NCBI GenBank assembly: GCA_046704385.1
Contig: JBJKSB010000013.1
Span: forward strand, 124,001-188,000
Origin: GH45 sp046704385
GTDB lineage: Bacteria; Bacteroidota; Bacteroidia; Bacteroidales; SZUA-534
Direction: 5' to 3'
DNA length: 64,000 nt
In this document: positions 53,108-62,151 of the stretch, piece by piece
Numbering within the stretch: position 1 is the first letter of the stretch
Layout: the number at the start of each line of letters is the position of its first letter
Notes under the pieces: generated by a model
What the model was told of the DNA's origin: nothing
The model's database searches: none
Seen by the model: only the letters and a program-made list of their open reading frames with translations
Made by a program: the position numbers and the translations under genes

Positions 53108-53677
53108 ATGAGTGCTGACATTAATTTTATAAAATCTGTATTATCATTGCATGATGAAATGGCCAGTAATGGTTTTTCATTAGTATATGAAGGTGAATTC
53201 AGTCATGAGGTTATGAAAATGTTTACTTCAATGGCCGAACGTGATATGGATAAAACCAATGAAGAAAAATCAGTTAAACGAAAGGTGTTTCATGTTATGG
53301 TTGAGTGCCTGCAAAATATGACAAAACATTCAGACGATTATGATGAAGAAGATCAGGTAGGTAACGGACTTTTTATAGTCGGGAAAAAAGAAGGTGTATG
53401 GAATGTTATAACAGCAAATAAAATCCTGAATGACCGTATTGATGAATTAAAACTTTCTATTGATCATATCAATTCTCTTTCGAAAGATGAATTAAATGAC
53501 TTGTATAAGAAACAAATTCGTGAAGGTTCACTATCCCAAAAGGGTGGAGCTGGATTAGGCCTGATTGATATTGCACGAAAAACAGGTCGAAAACTTGACT
53601 ACCAGTTTTTACCTCTTGAAGACAAGAAAAATTACTTTTTTCTGTTAAAAGTTAAAATTACTTCCAAAACAATTTAA
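53108..53677 (+). CDS. SiaB-like (DUF6272) ATPase/kinase protein
   Basis: A 189-residue protein with a reduced histidine-kinase-like ATPase fold: HVMVECLQNMTKHSDD is the N-box helix and GGAGLGLIDIARKTGRK the glycine-rich lid, at residues ~65 and ~140. SiaB-type proteins phosphorylate small partner proteins (SiaC-like) and are found in c-di-GMP-linked surface signalling; the Bacteroidota homologues, annotated as DUF6272, are less studied. No SiaC-like partner is visible nearby. The gene is ended by a good terminator, while the next gene encodes an adenylate cyclase. The assignment is from recall of the family. Confidence 0.72.
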   Translation: MSADINFIKSVLSLHDEMASNGFSLVYEGEFSHEVMKMFTSMAERDMDKTNEEKSVKRKVFHVMVECLQNMTKHSDDYDEEDQVGNGLFIVGKKEGVWNVITANKILNDRIDELKLSIDHINSLSKDELNDLYKKQIREGSLSQKGGAGLGLIDIARKTGRKLDYQFLPLEDKKNYFFLLKVKITSKTI

Positions 53678-53690
53678 AAACATTAAACAG

Positions 53691-53716
53691 GCCGCTTTTT
53701 CAAGCGGCTTTTTTTT
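53691..53716 (+). terminator. Rho-independent terminator after the SiaB-like gene
   Basis: Stem GCCGCTT / AAGCGGC with loop TTTC and a run of eight T. Confidence 0.92.
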
Positions 53717-53824
53717 ACATTTAATTATTATCTTAGTAGTCCTTTATCAGGAAAATTAATTAATTTATAAAATGGCTGTAGCAAGCCGGTAAATATTTCG
53801 TTTAAAGAAGAAACAGCCCTAACA

Positions 53825-55543
53825 ATGGTTAAGTTTTTTTTAATATCTGCTATTCTTGTTCCCAGTAATATTATTGCTTTGTGTGTAATTGTTATACTGG
53901 GTGTACTGCTGTTTCTTACTTACTCACGGTGTAAAAAACACCTGGTAAAGTACCGCAGGGTGAATAATCTATACAGGGAAAAGGTTAACCGATTACGCGT
54001 CAATATCAATGAAGAAAGGCAAAATGTTGACCTGCACCGGGAGGAATTACTATCACAAGCTGAACATTTACAGGAACTGAATGAGGAGTTGGAACGGTTG
54101 TCGCTGGTGGCTAGCAGAACCGATACGGCAGTTGCCATAGCTGATCACAAAGGCAGATTTACTTACATAAATAAAGGGTTTATCGATCTTTTCGGTTATT
54201 CAATGTCTGAATTGACTCAAATGATAGGAGCTGATATTTATACTGCCAGTGTTAATCTGAATATACTCCCAATGTTTGAAAAAGGAGTTGAATTAAGGCA
54301 CTCGCTGCATTATACAGCGATGGTTAAAACCAAACTGAATGAGCAAAAATGGGTAAAAACCACCCTTAACCAAATTTCTGATGACAAAGGTAAACCTAGT
54401 CAATTTATAATGTTGGTAACTGATGTGACTGAACTTCAGATTATTAACGATAAACTAAAAAAATTATCATTGGTTGCCAGTAAAACGCATAATTCAGTGA
54501 TCATTTTTGATGTAAATGGCGAAATGGATTGGGTAAACGACGGTTTTAATAATATGTACGGATATACCAGGTCGGAATTTATTAATGAAATTGGTTCAAA
54601 TATTGTCAATTTTTGCAGGCACGATGGCAAAGAAGATGAAATTAATGAACTTATTAAAACCAAAAAGGCCTCAAGTTATGTTTGTGAATTTATTGACAGG
54701 TTTGAAGTACATAAATGGAAACAAACCAATTTAACTCCTATTTTTGGGGACAAAGGCGAGTTTCAGAATTATATAGTTGTAGAATCTGATATTTCAAGGA
54801 TTAAAGAAGCCGAAAGAAAAATACAGGAAGAAAAAGATAAGGCCGACCGGTTATTATTGAACATTTTACCCGAAGAAACAGCCGAGGAATTAAAGACTAA
54901 AGGAAAAGCAACTCCAAGGCTATACAGAAATGTTTCGGTCCTTTTTGCCGATATTCAGGATTTTACCAAGCTGGCTGAAAATCTTACCCCTGATGAACTG
55001 GTACATGATCTTCAAACCTACTTTTCAAGGTTCGATGATGCGGTTAGTAAATATTATGTCGAGAAAATTAAAACTATGGGAGATGCCTTTCTTTGCGTCG
55101 GAGGAATTCCCATGCGTAATAAAAGTCACCCATTTGATACTGTACTGGCAGGTTTAGAATTACAACGAATTATTAAACAGGTAGCCATTGAAAGAGAAGA
55201 AACCGGCCGGACTCCTTTGCATTTGCGTGTTGGAATCCATTCAGGAGCCGTTGTTGCCGGAGTGGTTGGAAAACAAAAAATGACTTACGATATATGGGGC
55301 GATACAGTTAATATTGCCAAACGCCTTGAAACTGCTTGTGTACCGGGTATGGTAAATGTTTCAGCTTCCACCTATGAGGTTATAAAAGACTATTTTGAAT
55401 GCGAACACCGCGGGAAAATTTTAGCCAAGCACAAAGGGCATATTGATATGTATTTTGTACACAGGATTAAACCAGAGTTTTCTCAAAATTCAGATGGAAT
55501 TACACCAAATAGTTACTTTAAGGAAATGATGGCGCAATTATAG
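53825..55543 (+). CDS. Class III adenylate cyclase with PAS domains
   Basis: A 572-residue protein. One membrane segment at residues ~8-32 is followed by a coiled coil (~40-90), two PAS domains (from SLVASRTDTAVAIADHKG and SLVASKTHNSVIIFDVNG), and a C-terminal cyclase. The cyclase has the metal aspartates in VLFADIQDFTKLAEN and KIKTMGDAFLCVGG; the substrate-specifying residues are Lys of KIKT and Asp of YDIWGDTVN, which point to ATP. It should make cAMP in response to an internal or redox signal. It lies 147 bases after the SiaB-like gene, behind a terminator. A cAMP receptor is not in the window. Confidence 0.9.
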   Translation: MVKFFLISAILVPSNIIALCVIVILGVLLFLTYSRCKKHLVKYRRVNNLYREKVNRLRVNINEERQNVDLHREELLSQAEHLQELNEELERLSLVASRTDTAVAIADHKGRFTYINKGFIDLFGYSMSELTQMIGADIYTASVNLNILPMFEKGVELRHSLHYTAMVKTKLNEQKWVKTTLNQISDDKGKPSQFIMLVTDVTELQIINDKLKKLSLVASKTHNSVIIFDVNGEMDWVNDGFNNMYGYTRSEFINEIGSNIVNFCRHDGKEDEINELIKTKKASSYVCEFIDRFEVHKWKQTNLTPIFGDKGEFQNYIVVESDISRIKEAERKIQEEKDKADRLLLNILPEETAEELKTKGKATPRLYRNVSVLFADIQDFTKLAENLTPDELVHDLQTYFSRFDDAVSKYYVEKIKTMGDAFLCVGGIPMRNKSHPFDTVLAGLELQRIIKQVAIEREETGRTPLHLRVGIHSGAVVAGVVGKQKMTYDIWGDTVNIAKRLETACVPGMVNVSASTYEVIKDYFECEHRGKILAKHKGHIDMYFVHRIKPEFSQNSDGITPNSYFKEMMAQL

Positions 55544-55597
55544 CAAGAACCTATTTTGTGCCCGCATGAGTTCAATTCAGGAAACGGGTTATTGTAC

Positions 55598-56686
55598 TTA
55601 TCTTCCAAAATATTTTTCCAACAATAATTTAGCAGCTCTGAAGGAACTGATTTTATCTTGTAACACATCTTTTTCAAGGTCTTTTAATAAACTTATAATG
55701 TGTTTATCCTGGTAAAAATTTTCGTGTAGCCGGTTATTAATAGTTTCGTACATCCAGTAACGCGCCTGGTCTTTTCTTCGTGCCTCAAAGTACCGGTTGT
55801 GCTTTGTAAATCGACTGTATTCTGAAACCATATCCCATACTTCACTTATGCCGGCTTTATTTACTGAAGAACAAGTTAATACTTTTGGGGCCCAGCCCGA
55901 TGGGGACGGCGGAAACAGGTGTAAAGCATTTCGGAATTCATTAGCTGCCATTTCAGCCTTTTTTATATTATTTCCATCGGCTTTATTAATGACGATGCCA
56001 TCGGCCATTTCCATAATTCCCCGTTTAATTCCTTGTAATTCATCGCCGGCACCGGCAATTTGAACCAGCAGAAAAAAATCAACCATTGAATGTACCGCTG
56101 TTTCTGATTGACCCACACCGACGGTTTCAATAAAAATGGTATCAAAACCTGCAGCTTCACAAAGAATTACCGATTCGCGTGTTTTTCGGGCTACACCTCC
56201 CAATGAACCAGCCGATGGACTGGGCCTGATAAAAGCCAGGGGATCGTTGCTTAAATCCTCCATTCGGGTCTTGTCGCCCAAAATACTTCCTTTGGAACGC
56301 TCTGAACTTGGATCGACTGCCAGTACAGCCAGCTTATGGTTGTGTTGAGTAATATATTTTCCGAGGGCTTCAATAAATGTACTTTTGCCGGCTCCGGGTA
56401 CTCCTGAAATACCAATACGTATGGAGTTCCCCGTATAAGGTAACAATTTTTCAATAATTTGCTGGGCAGTATTTTGATGCTCGGGCAAAGCGCTTTCAAT
56501 TAGCGTAATAGACCTACTCAAAACAGTGCGGTCACCTTCCAGAATTTTTTCTACATATTCGTCAATTGTAAGTTTTTTCCGTTTAATATTAATAAAGCGG
56601 TTTGCTGCATTGTGATCAACCGACGGGGGCTGTTCAATACCTCTATTTACTTTTAAGGCGCTGTCTTTCGATTTATTGGAATTCAT
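55598..56686 (-). CDS. meaB: Methylmalonyl-CoA mutase-associated GTPase MeaB
   Basis: A 362-residue G3E-type GTPase. The P-loop IGISGVPGAGKSTFIEALG, the DPSSERSKGSILGDKTRM segment and the RPSPSAGSLGGVARKT motif are typical of MeaB/ArgK. MeaB protects and reloads the B12-dependent methylmalonyl-CoA mutase. The mutase genes are not in the window, but together with the methylmalonyl-CoA epimerase and decarboxylase at the left edge this supports a complete succinate-to-propionate route. The first ~50 residues are a variable extension. It stands alone; the neighbours on either side read differently or are unrelated. Confidence 0.94.
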   Translation of the reverse strand: MNSNKSKDSALKVNRGIEQPPSVDHNAANRFINIKRKKLTIDEYVEKILEGDRTVLSRSITLIESALPEHQNTAQQIIEKLLPYTGNSIRIGISGVPGAGKSTFIEALGKYITQHNHKLAVLAVDPSSERSKGSILGDKTRMEDLSNDPLAFIRPSPSAGSLGGVARKTRESVILCEAAGFDTIFIETVGVGQSETAVHSMVDFFLLVQIAGAGDELQGIKRGIMEMADGIVINKADGNNIKKAEMAANEFRNALHLFPPSPSGWAPKVLTCSSVNKAGISEVWDMVSEYSRFTKHNRYFEARRKDQARYWMYETINNRLHENFYQDKHIISLLKDLEKDVLQDKISSFRAAKLLLEKYFGR

Positions 56687-56703
56687 CAGAAATTGTTATT
56701 ACA

Positions 56704-56711
56704 CAAAAGTA
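56704..56711 (-). promoter_or_regulatory. -7 element (TACTTTTG on the minus strand) before meaB
   Basis: Exact TAnnTTTG on the minus strand, 17 bases before the ATG at 56686. Confidence 0.4.
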
Positions 56712-56799
56712 AAAACTTAACCACAAACATTGCTTATGCCTGCCTGAATTTTATTGAAAGCTTGCAATTATTTGGCCTCAGAACGGTAATAAGCAATAA

Positions 56800-56833
56800 A
56801 AAATGCTGCCGGAAATCAATCGGGCAGCATTTT
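56800..56833 (-). terminator. Bidirectional-looking terminator after the DUF1573 gene
   Basis: AAAATGCTGCC and GGCAGCATTTT form an 11-bp stem with a 12-base loop. On the minus strand the T-run follows the stem, 22 bases after the stop codon of the DUF1573 gene. Confidence 0.88.
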
Positions 56834-56854
56834 AAAATTGTTTATCTAATAATT

Positions 56855-57988
56855 TTATTCAGTATCAGCTCCAGCTGGTTGTGCTTCACCTGATTTGTTT
56901 TGTGGTAAGTTAACTAAACCTGTTATGCGTAATATGGTTTCCGACTCTGTTGGATCATTTGTAATAACCGTAATTGATTTATTTTGTCTGTTGCTTTTAC
57001 CGGCTGAATTAAAACGAATTTTAAGTTGGGCCGATTCACCTGGTTTAACAACTTCTTTTGAAGGATTAACTACAGTACAACCGCATGATGTTTTGGTTTT
57101 ACGGATAATTAAATCGGATTTTCCGGTATTTTTAAAGTCAAAAACATGTTCTACTGTTTCACCCTGCTCAATAGTACCGAAATTAAAGGTTTTATCGGGG
57201 AAATCAATATGAGGTGCATTTGCTCTTTGTTCATCGGTCAGTTTTGAAAAATCTTCTTCAATGCTGGCGCTTATGGAAAGACTATTCCTGTTTTGATTTG
57301 TATTTCCGTTTACAGCTACGGTAACGCGATCCATTACAAATCCAAAATCATTCTTTTTTGCTGCATCATATTTTACGTTAATTACACCTTTCATTTGTGG
57401 TTTAAGTACCTCCGGAACTGCTTTAATCTGAATATGCGAAGGAACATTTCTGAATGACAGGCTTATGTCGTGGTCGGTGGTATTAATAACTTCCACTTCA
57501 CCTTCTTTAACCTCATTTGAGTTAACCTTCATTAAAGCCAAATGATTGGTTTTTAACCTTAAATCGCCCATTGTTCGTGGATAATCGTCTTCAACTGTCC
57601 TTGGTTTTGGGGTAACATTAACTGTAAATCTTAAAGTTGAAGTTGGAGGATTTCCATTGGTAGTAACTGTTATCGATTTTGATTGATTACCTACTCTGTG
57701 GTTAGGATCGAATGAGGCAAGTACATAACCTTTAGCACCCGGTGCTATTGGTTCTTTGGTATAATCGGATGTGGTACAACCACACGATGGTCTAACATTA
57801 GTAATAACCAAAGCCTCGTTGCCTGTATTTGTAAATTCGAATTTATGCGAAACTTTACCACCAGCTTCGGGAACACTTCCGAAGTTATAAGTTGGTTCAG
57901 TCCATGAAATATTCGGACCAACCTGCTGTGCTTTTAATGCAGTTAATCCTGCTGCTAAGAATGCAAGAAATAATAAACCTTTTTTCAT
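56855..57988 (-). CDS. Secreted DUF1573 (ASH-like) two-domain protein
   Basis: A 377-residue secreted protein with signal peptide MKKGLLFLAFLAAGLTALKA. It has two similar DUF1573/ASH-type beta-sandwich domains: the first contains SHKFEFTNTGNEALVITNVR and PSCGCTTSDYTKEPI, the last VEHVFDFKNTGKSDLIIRKT and TSCGCTVVNPSKEV. The paired SCGCT motifs are strong identifiers. A middle domain links them. DUF1573 proteins are common in Bacteroidota secretomes and are thought to be structural or binding modules in the periplasm; no substrate is known. It has its own promoter and terminator. Confidence 0.9.
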   Translation of the reverse strand: MKKGLLFLAFLAAGLTALKAQQVGPNISWTEPTYNFGSVPEAGGKVSHKFEFTNTGNEALVITNVRPSCGCTTSDYTKEPIAPGAKGYVLASFDPNHRVGNQSKSITVTTNGNPPTSTLRFTVNVTPKPRTVEDDYPRTMGDLRLKTNHLALMKVNSNEVKEGEVEVINTTDHDISLSFRNVPSHIQIKAVPEVLKPQMKGVINVKYDAAKKNDFGFVMDRVTVAVNGNTNQNRNSLSISASIEEDFSKLTDEQRANAPHIDFPDKTFNFGTIEQGETVEHVFDFKNTGKSDLIIRKTKTSCGCTVVNPSKEVVKPGESAQLKIRFNSAGKSNRQNKSITVITNDPTESETILRITGLVNLPQNKSGEAQPAGADTE

Positions 57989-58014
57989 TTTAATTGAATT
58001 TTAAAATTGAATCA

Positions 58015-58041
58015 CAAATATAGGAAATATATGCCCTACAA
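58015..58041 (-). promoter_or_regulatory. Bacteroidota promoter (TTG, 16 bases, TATATTTG) before the DUF1573 gene
   Basis: Minus-strand TTG (58041-58039) and exact TAnnTTTG (58022-58015), 26 bases before the ATG at 57988. Spacing of 16 is one short of the usual minimum. Confidence 0.5.
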
Positions 58042-58106
58042 TTATATTTGGCCGGGCATTCTTCTGTTAATATAATGTTAAAGTTATACACTTTTACATA
58101 GGGTAG

Positions 58107-59369
58107 TTATAAAATTTTATTTTTTAGTTTTTCAAAACTTGAAGCTGTTACATTTTGGAAAACCCGTAAATCAAACTCGGGAATTATAGCCATAATGTGA
58201 TCAAAAATATCGGCCTGTATAGCTTCATAATTAGCCCATCTCTGGTCTTTGCTGAATACGTAAATTTCAATTGGGATACCTTTTTCAGTAGGTTGTAACT
58301 GGCGGACCAAAAAAGTCATCTCCTGGTGAATATTTGGATTGTTCTTTAAATATTCTTCAATATATTTCCTGAATGTACCTATGTTTGTCATCCGACGACC
58401 GTTTACCAGTACTGAGTTATCAATATTGTTTTTTAGGTTATAACCTTCTAATTCATTGTTTTTATTTTCAATATAATCTTTAAGAAGGGCTATTTTTTTA
58501 AATTTCTCAATCATTTCAGGCGAGCAAAACTTCACACTGGTCATGTCGATATTTATCGATCTTTTAATCCTCCGGCCACCTGATTCTTCCATTCCTCTCC
58601 AGTTCGAGAACGATTCAGTAACCAAAGCGTAGGTTGGAATGGTTGAAATGGTTTTGTCCCAATTCTGAACTTTTACCGTATTCAGGGTAATTTCCAGTAC
58701 GGTTCCGTCTGCTTTGCGGCTTGGCATCTCAATCCAATCTCCGATTTTAACCATGTGATTTGCGGACAGTTGAACGCTGGCCACGAAACCTAAAATAGTA
58801 TCCTTGAATATTAACATTAATACTGCGGCCATGGCACCCAGGCCGGCGAGTAATTTTGCCGGTGAACTGCCGGTTACCAAAGAAATTATAACAATACCCG
58901 AAACAAAGAATATAAAGATATTTATTAGTTGAATATATCCCTTTATGGGCTTTGTTTTAGATAGCTCAGTGTGTAAATAAATTTCATGCAACGCTTTTAA
59001 AAATGAATTTATTACAATGGTACCTATAACTGTTATATAAACATATACAGCCGTTTGTATAAGTTTAACAACCAAAGGTAAATCGGTTAATGCAATGGGG
59101 GCACTCCAATGTATTACCAGGGCAGGAGCAAAATGTGCCAGACGGTTAAATACTTTTCGCTTCAAAATTATATCATCCCATTTGTTTTTGCTGCGTTTTA
59201 CAAATTCGGTTATGAATCTGATAATTATTTGTTTGGTTATTAAATCAGCAGCTATTGAAAGAATCAATATAATCAGGATAATAACCAGGGATTTTATTAA
59301 AACCGCCATGTTTTGGGACAAACCCAGGGAAAGTAACCACTTCTGTAAAATCTCTAAATTTTCATTCAT
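58107..59369 (-). CDS. MscS-family mechanosensitive channel
   Basis: A 420-residue member of the MscS superfamily, longer than E. coli MscS (286 residues). Membrane segments occur at residues ~25-45, ~75-95, ~100-120, ~145-165 and ~170-190; the pore-lining helix corresponds to AKLLAGLGAMAAVLMLIFKD, and the beta domain begins with GDWIEMPSRKADGTVLEITL. The C-terminal region ends with the vestibule domain. The channel releases osmolytes upon membrane tension. A promoter element lies just upstream and the gene is single. Exact subgroup (YbdG/YnaI-like) is not certain; the KADG insert suggests the YbdG-like branch. Confidence 0.9.
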   Translation of the reverse strand: MNENLEILQKWLLSLGLSQNMAVLIKSLVIILIILILSIAADLITKQIIIRFITEFVKRSKNKWDDIILKRKVFNRLAHFAPALVIHWSAPIALTDLPLVVKLIQTAVYVYITVIGTIVINSFLKALHEIYLHTELSKTKPIKGYIQLINIFIFFVSGIVIISLVTGSSPAKLLAGLGAMAAVLMLIFKDTILGFVASVQLSANHMVKIGDWIEMPSRKADGTVLEITLNTVKVQNWDKTISTIPTYALVTESFSNWRGMEESGGRRIKRSINIDMTSVKFCSPEMIEKFKKIALLKDYIENKNNELEGYNLKNNIDNSVLVNGRRMTNIGTFRKYIEEYLKNNPNIHQEMTFLVRQLQPTEKGIPIEIYVFSKDQRWANYEAIQADIFDHIMAIIPEFDLRVFQNVTASSFEKLKNKIL

Positions 59370-59388
59370 AGGAAAAATTCATTTTTTA

Positions 59389-59396
59389 CAAAAATA
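59389..59396 (-). promoter_or_regulatory. -7 element (TATTTTTG on the minus strand) before the MscS gene
   Basis: Exact TAnnTTTG on the minus strand, 19 bases before the ATG at 59369. Confidence 0.45.
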
Positions 59397-59508
59397 TAAC
59401 ATTGAGGCAGGCTATAAAAACTATTTTATTGTAATTGTCGATTTTGTAAACTATATTATTGTACCACATAATTTGAATAAGTAACTTTAATTTTCAATTA
59501 AAAACAGA

Positions 59509-60174
59509 ATGCTGCTTAGAAAATATTTAATTTTTATCGGACTTTTTATAACTCAATTGGCCTGGTCGCAAACCGACAGTATCCGACTGGTGAAGTATTC
59601 GCCGGGCTTTCGCTTTAAAGATGGTTTGTATCTGAGTCACGAGCAATTGCTTGACAATAAACCCATTCCTTTAAAACGGATTGTTTCGAAATATAATAAA
59701 TCGGGCTTCGATTTTTTTGACAAGCTCCTGCTGGAAGATAAAATAAGATATTACGATGAATACGGTATGGAGAAAGAGGTAAAAGTTGACGATTTATGGG
59801 GTTTTTGCCGGCGTGGTTCCATTTATATAAACTGGGGTGACGATTTTAACCGTATTCCTGTAGTTGGAAGTGTTTGTCATTTTATTGCCACTGTCACGGT
59901 GTCCGACGATCGTTATAATGTGCCTGCCTACGGTTATGGCTACTACAATGTGCCCTCAAATTCCACCAGAACAGAAATATTTCAGTTTATTATGGATTTT
60001 AAAACCGGAAAAGTTCTGGAGTACACCTATGAGAATGTTCTGATAATACTTATGACTGATCCTGAATTGTACGATGAATTTAATGCCCTGAGCAATAAAA
60101 AGAAAAAGCAGTTAAAGTTTCTTTACATCAGAAAGTTTAATGAAAAACACCCTTTATATATACCGATTAACTAA
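59509..60174 (+). CDS. Secreted protein of unknown function
   Basis: A 221-residue protein with a signal peptide (MLLRKYLIFIGLFITQLAWS). The mature part contains aromatic beta-like stretches (YSPGFRFKDGLYLSHEQLLD, PAYGYGYYNVPSNSTRTE) and ends helical with DELYD and KKKQLKF segments. No motif of a known enzyme is visible. It precedes another secreted unknown by 68 bases in the same direction, and the second has its own -7 element, so the two may be separate or a loose pair. The segment FKDGLYLSHEQLLDNKPIPL is reminiscent of proteins seen in Bacteroidota secretomes, but I cannot name a family. Confidence 0.7.
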   Translation: MLLRKYLIFIGLFITQLAWSQTDSIRLVKYSPGFRFKDGLYLSHEQLLDNKPIPLKRIVSKYNKSGFDFFDKLLLEDKIRYYDEYGMEKEVKVDDLWGFCRRGSIYINWGDDFNRIPVVGSVCHFIATVTVSDDRYNVPAYGYGYYNVPSNSTRTEIFQFIMDFKTGKVLEYTYENVLIILMTDPELYDEFNALSNKKKKQLKFLYIRKFNEKHPLYIPIN

Positions 60175-60195
60175 TGTTTTTAAACCGGAATATTT

Positions 60196-60203
60196 TAAAT
60201 TTG
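60196..60203 (+). promoter_or_regulatory. -7 element (TAAATTTG) before the 288-residue secreted protein
   Basis: Exact TAnnTTTG match, 39 bases before the ATG at 60243. Confidence 0.4.
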
Positions 60204-60242
60204 TAATACTTTAAATTATTTTTTGAAACTAAAATCTAAAAC

Positions 60243-61109
60243 ATGAAAAGAGTAGCCTTCGCTTTATCATTATTGACGATTGCAATACTAAGTAAAGCAC
60301 AAACCACCGTGGGTACGCCCGAGCAGATTGCGCAATTTCTTAAGACCACTACTTATGTGGTATTAGAGAACAATCCGATGCTTCAATATAATATATTAAT
60401 AAAAGAAACCGTTGAAAAACACTGGGATTTGACCAAATTTGAATTTGTAACTTTTTCAACTGATGAATTCGACGAAGCACGAAAGGATCCAAACAAATCA
60501 TTCCTGATTGTGAATAAAAAGTTTTTTGAAAAGGATAAAACCAAAGCTAAATACAATTACCTGTGCGTTCTGTTAGGAGGCAACTATGAATTTGTAAACC
60601 AGATGCCTGATATAGCCAATATACCCATTTCATACGATGGTATGGATGAAGAAACTTATGCCTATAAATTAGGTATGATGGTTGAGTTTTTGCAAAATCA
60701 TATTAAACTTTGTCAGGCTCATCCTGAGTTGAATTCAAAGAATATTCTTAAATACTATTACAAGAATATGACCGGTGATATCAGGGATAAAACCTTATAT
60801 GTGACGAAAGGTGATTTGGCTAAAAATTTTGGAATGAATGAGATTAAAGCCGTTTACCCGTACCCGGTAAAACTGGTTACCCGCGATGAGGTTAAGGCTG
60901 CTATCGATAATCATGATGAAAATGTGGTATTTGTGCATAAAGTTGGACCGGAAGGTACCAAGCGAACAGCCCGATGTTTCAATACTATTGTGGGTGCCGG
61001 CGATGCCCAATTGTATTATTTTAGCTGGCATATGATAAGCGATAAAGCGCCTGAAGGCTTATTGAAAAAAGACTGGAAAAAACTGGCTAAGGCTAAAAAA
61101 GCTGATTAA
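60243..61109 (+). CDS. Secreted protein of unknown function
   Basis: A 288-residue protein with a signal peptide (MKRVAFALSLLTIAILSKAQ). The mature protein is mixed helix and strand: EQIAQFLKTTTYVVLENNP, LCVLLGGNYEFVNQMPDI, MDEETYAYKLGMMVEFLQNH and GTKRTARCFNTIVGAGDAQLYYF. There is no obvious catalytic motif or lipobox. The end is lysine-rich. It is followed by a strong terminator that also serves the thioredoxin operon coming from the right. I do not recognise the family; such proteins occur in Bacteroidota and their roles are unknown. The upstream neighbour is also a secreted unknown. Confidence 0.7.
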   Translation: MKRVAFALSLLTIAILSKAQTTVGTPEQIAQFLKTTTYVVLENNPMLQYNILIKETVEKHWDLTKFEFVTFSTDEFDEARKDPNKSFLIVNKKFFEKDKTKAKYNYLCVLLGGNYEFVNQMPDIANIPISYDGMDEETYAYKLGMMVEFLQNHIKLCQAHPELNSKNILKYYYKNMTGDIRDKTLYVTKGDLAKNFGMNEIKAVYPYPVKLVTRDEVKAAIDNHDENVVFVHKVGPEGTKRTARCFNTIVGAGDAQLYYFSWHMISDKAPEGLLKKDWKKLAKAKKAD

Positions 61110-61120
61110 GGTTATAATAA

Positions 61121-61152
61121 AAAAGCCCTTCCGAAAATCCGGAAGGGCTTTT
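61121..61152. terminator. Bidirectional terminator between convergent genes
   Basis: AAAAGCCCTTCCG (61121-61133) and CGGAAGGGCTTTT (61140-61152) form a 13-bp perfect stem with a 6-base loop, with A-run and T-run on either side, serving the secreted-protein gene on the left and the thioredoxin operon on the right. Confidence 0.93.
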
Positions 61153-61168
61153 TATAGTTGCGAGTATT

Positions 61169-61702
61169 CTATTTATTTCCTAAAAGGAAATTATCAATCA
61201 TTCCTTTAAACATCGATTTAGTTTCTTCTTTTGACCGGCCTATGCCTGATCCCATTTGCGGTTTGCCTTCTTTCGGGCAATATAAAAAAGCCGGTATACT
61301 TTCAATTCCAAAAGCGGCTGATAGTTCTCTTTCTTCCTCAGTATTTACTTTATACACGTAAATTTTGCCATTATATTCCTTGGCAAGTTCTTCCAGAATG
61401 GGTCCGGCTATTTGACACGGACGGCACCAGTCTGCATAAAAATCAATAATGCAGGGTTTGTCCCCTTTATAAACCCATTTGTCTGAATACGTTTCATAAT
61501 CCCAAACTTTTTCAAGGAAATCGTTTTTAGTGATATGGACTACATTTGTGGCCGTTGCATTTGCCGGAGTCGCAGTATTCTCTACTTTAGCTTGTTTTTC
61601 AGTAGTTTTGTTCGATTTGTTATTTTCAGCATTTCCGTTAGCACAACTTTGTCCAACGAATGATAAAGTGACGATCGCGAATAAAAATGGAATAATTTTC
61701 AT
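61169..61702 (-). CDS. Thioredoxin-fold lipoprotein
   Basis: A 177-residue protein. The start is the ATG at 61702, giving a lipoprotein signal MKIIPFLFAIVTLSFVGQSC with Cys20 as the lipid site, then an asparagine/lysine/threonine-rich linker; a longer ORF from 61774 would bury it and overlap the next gene. The thioredoxin domain has WCRPC (DFYADWCRPCQIAGPILEE), the cis-proline loop ESIPAFLYCP and a long C-terminal helix. It would act in the periplasm as an oxidoreductase, in contrast to the cytoplasmic thioredoxin encoded 5 bases upstream. The two are almost certainly co-transcribed. Confidence 0.88.
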   Translation of the reverse strand: MKIIPFLFAIVTLSFVGQSCANGNAENNKSNKTTEKQAKVENTATPANATATNVVHITKNDFLEKVWDYETYSDKWVYKGDKPCIIDFYADWCRPCQIAGPILEELAKEYNGKIYVYKVNTEEERELSAAFGIESIPAFLYCPKEGKPQMGSGIGRSKEETKSMFKGMIDNFLLGNK

Positions 61703-61707
61703 AGTTT

Positions 61708-62007
61708 TTAGTTTAAATAATACTGTAATGTTGCAAGTAGCTGCGATGCTGGTACTACCCCTGAGTTTTGCCATTTAATTTCACCTTTACGGAATAAAAT
61801 CATGGTGGGTATGCTACGGATCTGGTATTTGTGCGAAATTGTCAGATTTTTTTCTGTATCAATTTTAATAATACGGATTTTGTCACCCAGGGTATCTTTT
61901 ACCTGTCGTAAAATAGGCGGAACCATTTTGCACGGAGCACACCAATCGGCGTAAAAATCAACCAGCACAGGAACATCACTATTTATAATCTCAGCAAAAC
62001 TATTCAT
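61708..62007 (-). CDS. Thioredoxin
   Basis: A 99-residue cytoplasmic thioredoxin with active site WCAPC (DFYADWCAPCKMVPPILRQV), the lysine of DTEKNLTISHKYQIR and the cis-Pro loop RSIPTMILF. Size and motifs are those of canonical TrxA. It is followed after 5 bases by a periplasmic thioredoxin-fold lipoprotein in the same direction, so a redox operon is likely. A -7 element lies just upstream. No thioredoxin reductase gene is in the window. The C-terminus is short (LLATLQYYLN), but the fold is complete. Confidence 0.92.
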   Translation of the reverse strand: MNSFAEIINSDVPVLVDFYADWCAPCKMVPPILRQVKDTLGDKIRIIKIDTEKNLTISHKYQIRSIPTMILFRKGEIKWQNSGVVPASQLLATLQYYLN

Positions 62008-62023
62008 AACAAAATTTTGGATG

Positions 62024-62031
62024 CAAAACTA
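62024..62031 (-). promoter_or_regulatory. -7 element (TAGTTTTG on the minus strand) before the thioredoxin operon
   Basis: Exact TAnnTTTG on the minus strand, 16 bases before the ATG at 62007. Confidence 0.5.
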
Positions 62032-62151
62032 CAAATTAAATACCAAAAAATTAACATATGTAAATAAATAAATATGTGAAATAAAAATTGAATCAGATTA
62101 TTTTATATTGGCTTTAATCTGGTTATTAGTTACTTGCAAAATAAAATGTAT

